This document shows positions 56,997 through 64,000 of a DNA stretch of 64,000 bases, piece after piece. A program made the position numbers and the translations under genes. Numbering within the stretch: the first letter of the stretch is position 1; each line of letters opens with the position of its first letter. The notes beneath the pieces were generated by a model. That model searched no databases. It worked only from the letters and a program-made list of their open reading frames with translations, and had not been told where the DNA came from. The DNA is from Datura wrightii (Eukaryota; Streptophyta; Magnoliopsida; Solanales; Solanaceae), in assembly GCA_035772735.1 (NCBI GenBank), contig JASDFA010000002.1, positions 40,630,501-40,694,500 of the forward strand. The letters run 5' to 3'.

Positions 56997-57698
56997 GTAT
57001 GTTTTCCTCGTTTCTCTCAAATTTTTGGCGATTTTAGTCGAATTTGGGCATGTGAGGTGAGATATATCACCCTAAGTAGAAATTTAACATGATGTTGAGT
57101 TATTTGTGATTGATATATGTTCGGATTGTTGTAATTAGCATTTGAACTTGTAGATTATCTAAATAATTCGAATTTGATTGTAAATTTTTATTCTAGGGCA
57201 TGGGTTGTTGAAATTGAATTGGGTTATTTGATAAGTTGATGAATTAGATGTCGGGGTGAGGTTGTAAATTGAGATAAGTCGTGTAAATATTGTGTGAATG
57301 TAAAAGACGACGAATTCTCGAATTGTTGGGGAAAGTGCGAAAATTGTGCAAATTGGTTTGATTATTTGGATTCGATTGTATATAGAATGTTTTGTCTTTG
57401 TTTTTTTATTTGTCGTTTTTGTTGCTAAGTGCGATGGTTGAATTGTTAGCGATAGTAGGATTGGGATTAGCTGTATGAAGTCTGAGTAGTACGCTAACCG
57501 TTACGCTGTCGAAATTTTTTGTGAACGCACTAAGCATAAATTGTATAGTTGATTGTTTTGGTGTAAATTGAGTTATCCTTGCCATAGTTTGTAAAAGTAG
57601 CTAAGGACTAAGTGTGGGGTAAACGTTGTGTAACCCGACCTTAGCCGAAGTTAACATGTTTATAGCTTGACATTATGCTTGTTCATGTATATTGACAG
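56997..57698 (+). other. Predicted intron upstream of A1 ORF2
   Basis: Donor AAAG|GTATGT and acceptor TATATTGACAG|. It is T-rich with no open frame. The ORF2 ATG lies five bases after the acceptor. Length 702 bp. The same arrangement is seen in B1 and B2. Confidence 0.6.
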
Positions 57699-57703
57699 AT
57701 ACA

Positions 57704-58924
57704 ATGGCGAGTAGGCAGGATAAGGGCAAAGGTGCTTCTACCTCAGGCACCGGAAGAAAAAGATTGAGATTGGACACCGCAGTCCCAGCTGCACCAACTG
57801 TTCCGCGCGGCCAACGCCGCCAATACGGAACAAGGTGGGTAACCGAGGAAGGGAAGAAGTGGTATGCTAAGCATAAGGAAAGCAAATACTTCCCGGAGGA
57901 ACATATTGCACGGGAACCACTAGCACAGGAGTTCCCTCGTATTGTGCTGAGGATTGAAGCAGCTGGGCTCAGCTTTATATTCCAGGAGCCCAAGGAGTTC
58001 AACCTACATTTAGTCCGGGAGTTCTACGCAAATTGGAACCCGGCCATCAGAAGCCACACAATAAAAATCAGAGGGCAGATTGTTACTCTGGAACCCCAGC
58101 AATTTAATGCCATCGTTGGAGCGCGGGACACAGACGCCCACGTTCTCCGCCAGCTAAACATCACCCCACCGTACGCCGACATCAGACGTACGTTGTGTGG
58201 GGCTCGATCCACAGCCCGATGGAGTAGGCATAAGGAGAGGGGTTACCACCAGACTCTGCCTTATTCGCAGATGAACAGGGAGGCCAGAATATGGCTGAAA
58301 ATTGTATGTTCTTGCTTGCTCCCGGGAGTTCACATGACGGATGTGACTCGGGACCGTGTCTGCTTGGTGTATGCCCTTATGAAAGGGCTAGAGATTAATG
58401 TTGGGGCGGTCATTATATCCGCCATGAAGAGAGCCAGACTACACCAGGGCCACAGATACGGGTTCGGTGGACTCATCACCACCTTCCTCCGAGGCCTCGA
58501 AGTCAAGGAAGAGGCTTTGGATTACATCCCGCAGTTGGAGCGGAGGGCCCTTGATGTGACAAAAACTATGGCCCCCGACACCACACACGGGCCAGTGCTG
58601 ACTTTGGGCGAGCGACATGCTCGTGACGATCAGTACATCGCACGTATGTTTGGCATGCAAATGCTTCAGCTACGGATTTGTGGGAGACCAGCCACCGAGG
58701 AAGAATTATGGCAGTTGGAGCTGGATTACCCATTTGGCGAGAATGCCAGAGCTTTATGCCGGGTGGGACCAGCCTTCGTTGATCCTACTGATGACGATGT
58801 CCCTACTAACGAGGAGACACGTCGGGAGGACTCCGATGTGGAGTCCGAGGACAACGATGGAGCTGACTCAGACATGGGCGACGAGGCAGCAGCACCGGAT
58901 GAAGAAGTTGAATATTTCGACTAA
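57704..58924 (+). CDS. Intact ORF2, 'putative plant transposon protein' family, 406 codons
   Basis: The first ATG after the predicted splice acceptor (MASRQDKGKGASTSGTGRKR) is chosen as start; an in-frame TTG 12 bases upstream is less likely. A basic, Ser/Gly-rich N-terminus (residues 1-45) precedes a predicted globular domain of about 270 residues. That domain contains LHLVREFYANWNPAIRSH (about 58003-58056), PQQFNAIVGARDTD and MNREARIWLKIVCSCLLPG. The C-terminal 45 residues are strongly acidic and end in EVEYFD. No signal peptide or membrane segment is seen. It matches the core of family-B ORF2. This family is abundant in plant genomes with unknown function; I see no transposase catalytic motif. 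It occupies the env-like gene position of Athila elements. It is the only undamaged gene in the window. Confidence 0.8.
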   Translation: MASRQDKGKGASTSGTGRKRLRLDTAVPAAPTVPRGQRRQYGTRWVTEEGKKWYAKHKESKYFPEEHIAREPLAQEFPRIVLRIEAAGLSFIFQEPKEFNLHLVREFYANWNPAIRSHTIKIRGQIVTLEPQQFNAIVGARDTDAHVLRQLNITPPYADIRRTLCGARSTARWSRHKERGYHQTLPYSQMNREARIWLKIVCSCLLPGVHMTDVTRDRVCLVYALMKGLEINVGAVIISAMKRARLHQGHRYGFGGLITTFLRGLEVKEEALDYIPQLERRALDVTKTMAPDTTHGPVLTLGERHARDDQYIARMFGMQMLQLRICGRPATEEELWQLELDYPFGENARALCRVGPAFVDPTDDDVPTNEETRREDSDVESEDNDGADSDMGDEAAAPDEEVEYFD

Positions 58925-61165
58925 GCAGGGAGTTCCACCACCCAAAATTTTGTGCTTTGTATTTTTGTGAACATTGGTGACAGTGTTCGATTTAAGTGTG
59001 GGGTGGGGAGTAGATAGGTGTTGGGACTTAGGCTCTAATCTGCTGTATGCTTTTTCCTTGGTTTGTATGTATGTTTGTGTTTCCCTGTTGTGAACTGATT
59101 TGTATTGTAGCTGTATATTTTTTTGTGGTTAATGATGTGTGTTATGAAAAGTTGTGGTTGCCAAGGTAAATATTTTGTGAATGCTGTAAATAGTTTGTAA
59201 ATATTTCTGTATATCGAAATGATCGATATTTTTTTCAAATTTTTTGCGAAAATATTTTGCACTTATCAAAATCTTTTGTAAATATTTTTCTATCGAAATG
59301 ATCGATGTGTTGCAAAATTTTTCGGTTTTTATTTTGGGTTTCTCGGAGTTTGTTTTCGATTCTTTTACCGAGAATAGTCCCATTGAACCGATGTCATAGT
59401 TAGTGACCGTTCCCTATGATGGATGGATGACGACTGTCTTAAGGGAAATGTAGTCGATAGGAGTAGGATTTTAATTTGTTTTCAGTTTTTTTTCTTTGGT
59501 GGATTGCATCAATGAACCTGTAGTTGCTTTATGGTTGCAAAATTTCGTTGTGTGTTGTAACTGATGTTCAAAATGTGAAAGTGATTCGTTTGAAAGCATG
59601 CAATCTTGTAAATACGTTAAGTTACCTAGGCTGTAGAATTTGATTCGATGTGATTGAGGCTTAATTCTTGAATTCATGCAATTGGCTAATTAAAGAGTCT
59701 GTGAAAGCATCTTGATTCGAGCATGTGCATGAAGTGTGTGAAGTGAGGTATTGTTATTCCATGCTATTGTGAAGTGTCTAGAACTTGCCTGGTAAAGAGG
59801 TTATTACAATATAATATTAGAGTGTGTAATCATCATATACATAGAAGTCGGCAAGAGATAAAAAAGATTAACGACAGATTAAGTAAAATTCCCTTAGGTT
59901 AAAGAGAGTTCTTTTATTATTGTACACTAAGCGGAAACACTTTTGATGAAGACTTAGGTAAAAAATTATTTAACAAATTACCAGGAGCATTAGGTAGAGA
60001 AATAGAAGAGAGATGGTATAAAAGTAGTCCTTTATTGAAATTATAAAATGATGTTTCTATATTAATTAAAGTATAACTTTTTTCTCTTACTTCTTCATCA
60101 GAATTGTAACTTTCTTCTTCTTCATAGGCGTGTGTGTACAAAACGAAATGAAGGAGGTGTAGTGTTGGAAAGGATGTAGGCATTTCTTTGTTTTAACCGA
60201 GAATTTCTATTTTTTTCTTGTCAATCTCTACCTTCTTATATGTTTGTATATCCTAATCAGCCCGTTGAGCCTTTAGCCGATTTGTTCTTTCTTTTGTCCA
60301 AAATTGTATAAACTAAGCTTTATTCCTTCTTTTCATTAGCCGTAAAGTCTATACAAAACTCTTAAGCGCTTAAGAAGAAAAGAAAAATTTTCCCGAAGTG
60401 TCAAAGAGTGAGAAGAGTGGAAAGAAAAGAAAAGCAGAGTGAAGAAAGAAAAGAAGAGGTTGAAGAGGCACTTGGTATAATGAAGTGATAATAAAGGTGC
60501 ATGAAAACCCTTTGTTGTTGTGTCAAGTGTGTTTGGGGAAATGGGCCATACAAAAGGAAACCAGCATGAAAAAGAGAAAAAGAAAAAAAACAATATCCAT
60601 GAGTCGATGGGAATGTGTTGAAAAAGGCGCTTAAGGATGCTAGAGACTATTCTTGGCTAATCCAATATACATACTAGTTCCATAGCCTCCGTTACAACCC
60701 ATTAAAGTCCTACGTGATCTTATATTGCATTTCTTTATATTAGTGGAGTAATACACTAAGGGCAAGCCTATGGGTCATGACATGATGCATGTGAATTCTT
60801 TTGGGAGAGAGAGTGAAATTAATTTTTATATGCCCCTACTTGAATGTTTGTGTGTTGCATGAACATAAAGGGGAAGACTCTCTTGAGTTGTGAGGGCACA
60901 TGTTTGATGAAAGATTGATTTTCGTGTCGGATATCTTGATTAGCTGATTTGCATGAGTTTGCCGATATCGAGAGTCGATTCTTAAAGTCTAGGAAGTCTT
61001 GATGTATGAAAGGTCATTGCATTGTAAGACCATGCATGTTTTCTTGATGATTTGCAAAAATTGAATAATCGGTATGACCGTAGTGTGAATTGTCGCACCA
61101 TAGTGACAAAGGTTGGGATGTAATTTGCATGAGTTGTGTATGTGTTGTTCGAGGACGAACAAGGA
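58925..61165 (+). other. 3' non-coding region of A1
   Basis: No supported gene over 2.2 kb. An internal polypurine-like TTTAAGTGTGGGG lies at 58991-59003. Conserved islands shared with family B: CTAGAACTTGCCTGGT (59778-59793), a purine-rich tract (about 60380-60600), GTTACAA plus AAAGTCCTA (about 60691-60713) and GGGCAAGCCTATGGGT (60760-60774). The order and rough spacing match B1 and B2 although intervening sequence does not align. Confidence 0.65.
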
Positions 61166-61182
61166 TTTAAGTGTGGGGTAAG
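61166..61182 (+). other. Polypurine tract of A1
   Basis: TTTAAGTGTGGGGTAAG directly precedes the 3' LTR, with TTCGAGGACGAACAAGG just upstream, the typical context in plant Ty3/gypsy elements. Confidence 0.75.
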
Positions 61183-62607
61183 TGATCTTGGGCAGATTTA
61201 TATGCCCAAGTGATACTCAAACGTATCATTTTCGCCTTGTTTGTTGTGCAATGTGTATATATTCTCATGTAGTTGGTAATAAAATGTGAATTTATACTAA
61301 CCAACATGATTAGCATTTGTTTTGCAGGTAAATATGATTTTTAGGAGCTAAAATGCATGTTGGAACTATATCGGAGTTGGACTCGGATGCGAGCGTGGAA
61401 AAGACATTGGAATGCACAAAGTATAGGGGCTCCGCGATGGAGCCGTGCCACGCTACCATCGCGGAGGCACACTACCTGGAGAGGAAATTAAATGGCAAAT
61501 TCCAGTGTGGCCTCACGACAGCTCCGTGGAACGGAGATAGGCCTCCGCATTGGCCTCCGTGCCACGTTGAGGCTATTTTACCGGACCCTGGAATTCCAGA
61601 GAGGGTCCGCGTCCACGCCGTGTCACGGAGGCAGTGCTCCGTGATGGCCTCCGTGACACGTTGCTTGTTATTCCGGGAAAAATTTCCCACTAGTATAAAT
61701 AGCACACTTAGGTTTATTTTAATTAGTTCAGACTTGGTGGAGCTAGGACGTGGGTTAGGAGCAGTTGAGGGACGAAAAAGCTAAGGGATTTCTTCTCTTC
61801 CTTTCTTCTTTCTATCAATTGTATGCATGATTTACACTTGTTTTAGGATGATCAATCCACAAATGAGTGGCTAATTCTCTTCCTTGCTGAGGTTATGAAC
61901 ATTTGTGATGAATTTTGATTATTAATTTTATGGTTTTCTTCTTCTTCTTCTATGTTGTTCTATTGATTCTTGTTCTTACTGCATTAGTGTGTGGCCGACA
62001 TTAATGTACATCTAAAAAGTCCAATTTCACTCGAGAGAGCAAGAAATTGGAAAGTTGTGAATTAATAGGGTATTGTTCTTAACTTGATTTGGGAAAATTG
62101 GGTTTTGATGTGCTTTCCTGATAGAAATATACTTGAAAGCCGTATTAGTCAGTTTAGGAACCGGAATTGTATTGCTAGGTCATAAATTGCATTTGATCAC
62201 TGAAATGTAGACGGATGGTTTATGATTCTAAAGTGAAATTAAATATGAGAGTTTTAATTTCTAGGCTACTGTTCTTGGCTAGCAACATGAAGAAGAGATT
62301 AACCAAATTATTATTATAATCGAATTCATTACTTGTTCTTAACCTTGGCATGCTCATATCCATAGTTTAAATTCACAGTAAATAATTGTTAATAGTTTTA
62401 GATATATATATTTTATAAACAAAAACTTATTTAATTGTTGGTTACGCTGTTGTTAGCATAATTAGAAGATAAGAATATAGTGTACTTAGGCAATTTTACT
62501 TATCCTGAGTCTCCTTGGATCGATACTTGGCTTACTTAGCCACTTTATTACTTGTTTGACCACGTGCACTTGCGTGTCGGTTTTACATATACCGAACCAG
62601 CCGAACA
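61183..62607 (+). repeat. 3' LTR of A1
   Basis: A 1425-bp partner of the 5' LTR, different by about 13 substitutions, a 2-base AT-run change and a 4-base indel near 62467. TATA box at 61694-61701. Confidence 0.95.
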
Positions 62608-63823
62608 GGCAGCAGAATTATCAAGCACAATTTAGAAACAACAATGCACCTCCTCCACCACCATCACCCAGCATTGAGGAGATGTTTAAGACGATGATAG
62701 CTAACCAAGCTCAATTGCAGGCTGACTATGTGAAATAGGCAGCTGAGGTGAAAAACAACCAGTTAGCTACCAAGGCACTTGAATATCAATTTGGGCAATT
62801 TGCTGGAGCTCAAAATACCAGGCCTAGAGGAGGACTTCCGAGTGACATAGATCCCAACCCCAAGCAGGTGAATGCGGTGACCACAAGGAGTGGTTTGCAG
62901 CTGAAAGAGGTGGAACCAGAAAGACCACCTCAACAATCGGGAGCAGCAGAAGTCGAGAGGGAGCAAAGTGATGAGAGGGGGAAGACTAAGGAAGCTGAAT
63001 CAGAAAGACCACCACCCCCATTCCCTCAACGATTAAAGAAACACAAGGAAGAGGCGTGTTTCAAGAAATTCATGGAGGTGCTGAAACAGGTACACATTAA
63101 CTTACCTCTTTTTGATGTTTTGCAGGGAGTGCCGAAGTATGCCAAGTATATAAAGGACATCGTGTCAAACAAAAGTCGGTTGACTGAGTATATACGGTGT
63201 CTCTCACGGAGGAGTGCACTTCCCGGATACAAAACCGACTGCCCACAAAGCTCAAAGATCCTGGGAGCTTTACTATACAAATCACTATTGGGCAGAGTAT
63301 CCGAGCTCGCGGGTTATGTGATTCGGGAGCGAGCATTAATTTGATGCCGTCATCGGTATTCAAAAAGCTGGGTCTAGGGAGTCCTAGACCCACAACAGTG
63401 ATCTTCCAATTGGCGGATTGGTCCTTAGCCAGACCTGATGGCATTGTGGAGGACGTTCTGGTGCAAGTTGGCTCCCTGATCTTCCCGATAGATTTCGTCG
63501 TTCTGGATTTTGAACCAGACGCGGAAGTCCCATTTATTTTGGGACGTCCTTTCTTGGCGACCGGGAAAGCGCTGATTGATGTAGCTCCGGGGCAGCTAAC
63601 AATGCGGGCACACGACAAGGTGGAAGTGTTCGATGTGTACAAGGCACCCAAGCTCCCGACTGTGTACAAGGAACTCTCGTTGGTCAATGTGATTGATCGA
63701 GTTGATGATGAGCAGATAAAGGATTCACGAGAGTTATTGGGAAACCCACTGGAATGGTGTAAGCACTACTGGGGGGAGGACGATGGTCGAGAGAAAACAT
63801 CCATCACCCTAGAGGACAACTGA
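62608..63823 (+). pseudogene. Family-A Gag C-terminus and protease (A2), near-intact
   Basis: Resumes the A2 frame right at the TSD with QQNYQAQFRNNNAPPPPPSP. A TAG at about 62737 replaces a leucine codon, and a one-base deletion at about 63192 shifts the frame. From 63197 to the TGA at 63821-63823 the protease is open: active site CDSGASINLMPSSVFKKLGL (about 63317-63376), GIVEDVLVQVGSLIFPIDFV, and FILGRPFLATGKALID (about 63533-63580). This copy has DSG, the canonical retropepsin form, where A1, B1 and B2 have DLG. The protease domain itself has no break. Confidence 0.85.
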
Positions 63824-63833
63824 GCTGAATGAT

Positions 63834-63880
63834 GTCGTGCCGCGACGGTAAACCAGGCGCTGCACGGGAGGCAACCCATG
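63834..63880 (+). other. Two-hairpin RNA element after the protease (A2)
   Basis: Hairpin 1 is GTCG (63834-63837), TGCCG loop, CGAC (63843-63846). Hairpin 2 is CACGGG (63863-63868), AGGCAA, CCCATG (63875-63880, one mismatch against A1). It starts about 10 bases after the protease stop. Confidence 0.6.
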
Positions 63881-64000
63881 AAATTTTTTCTTTGTAAATT
63901 GTGAATAGAATTTCTTTTTTCCTTTTTCTTGATTAACAACAAAATTTTTAGTTTTTATTTTTGTTTTTATTTTTATTTTGAGTGAAACCTATAATTCTAA
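63881..64000 (+). other. Start of A2 inter-ORF region
   Basis: T-rich non-coding sequence matching the beginning of A1's region at 56411. No further feature is visible before the window ends. Confidence 0.5.

Larger units (their letters stand above)
52386..62607 (+). mobile_element. Complete family-A non-autonomous LTR retrotransposon (copy A1)
   Basis: The LTRs (52386-53816, 1431 bp; 61183-62607, 1425 bp) have TG...CA ends and a perfect 5-bp TSD, GGCAG (52381-52385 and 62608-62612). The internal 7.4 kb holds an intact PBS, gag, protease, hairpin element, internal leader, intron, an intact ORF2, a 2.2-kb non-coding region and a polypurine tract. There is no reverse transcriptase, RNase H or integrase. 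By manual comparison the LTRs differ by about 13 substitutions and two small indels. It lies in the gag of its own family member A2, in the same orientation. Confidence 0.95.
49650..64000 (+). mobile_element. Family-A non-autonomous LTR retrotransposon (copy A2), 3'-incomplete at window edge
   Basis: A 5' LTR (49650-51064), intact Asp-type PBS and gag run to 52385. A1 is inserted there, and the same reading frame resumes at 62608 with the rest of gag and an intact protease ending at 63823. The hairpin element follows; ORF2 and the 3' LTR lie past the window. The left flank TTTAC (49645-49649) would be its TSD. Stops in gag show this copy is older than the A1 insertion it carries. Confidence 0.9.

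Overview
The window is repeat-packed heterochromatin from a large dicot plant genome. Gag types, LTR sequences and the mix of Athila-like, Tekay and L1 elements suggest Solanaceae, but I cannot name a species. I find no ordinary cellular gene, tRNA or rRNA gene. Almost every base can be assigned to nested, mostly decayed retroelements. Exact LTR ends (TG...CA), target-site duplications (TSDs) and primer-binding sites (PBS) let the nesting be read directly.

Left part (1-22110). The 3' part of a plus-strand element (copy B1 of 'family B': protease, ORF2, 3' LTR) runs from position 1 to 12295. It has been hit by a solo LTR of 'family A' (5709-7138, TSD CATAT) and a 3.3-kb solo LTR of a Tekay-like element (8865-12166). 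B1 sits in the gag of a minus-strand 'family C' element (12296-15668). Family C sits in the 5' end of a Tat/Ogre-like remnant (15669-16791), which itself cuts off the 3' end of an L1-type LINE (16792-22110, minus).

Middle part (22126-47969). A complete but dead Tekay/Del chromovirus lies on the minus strand (22126-31993: gag, protease, RT, RNase H, integrase, chromodomain). It is followed by an AT-rich block with long terminal inverted repeats (32009-33115) and a compound microsatellite. A minus-strand pararetrovirus-like relic (movement-protein-like and coat/Gag-like regions, Met-tRNA PBS and, unusually, an apparent LTR) is split by a complete family-B element, copy B2 (33770-44772, TSD CTTGG).

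Right part (48370-64000). The 3' end of a second L1 LINE (minus) is interrupted by family-A copy A2 (from 49650). A2's gag is interrupted in the same orientation by a complete younger sister, copy A1 (52386-62607, TSD GGCAG). A1's two LTRs differ at about 13 of 1425 positions by my count.

Main point: families A and B share an unusual plan, LTR - PBS(Asp-type) - gag - protease - paired RNA hairpins - internal leader and intron - ORF2 - conserved non-coding blocks - PPT - LTR. The complete copies A1 and B2 contain no reverse transcriptase, RNase H or integrase. ORF2 is intact in A1 (406 codons) and begins just after a canonical splice acceptor whose matching donor lies 0.7-0.8 kb upstream, in all three copies seen. 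These look like non-autonomous Athila-lineage elements that carry a private spliced gene and must borrow polymerase and integrase in trans. Each family also carries its own array of short imperfect palindromes just upstream of the LTR TATA box.
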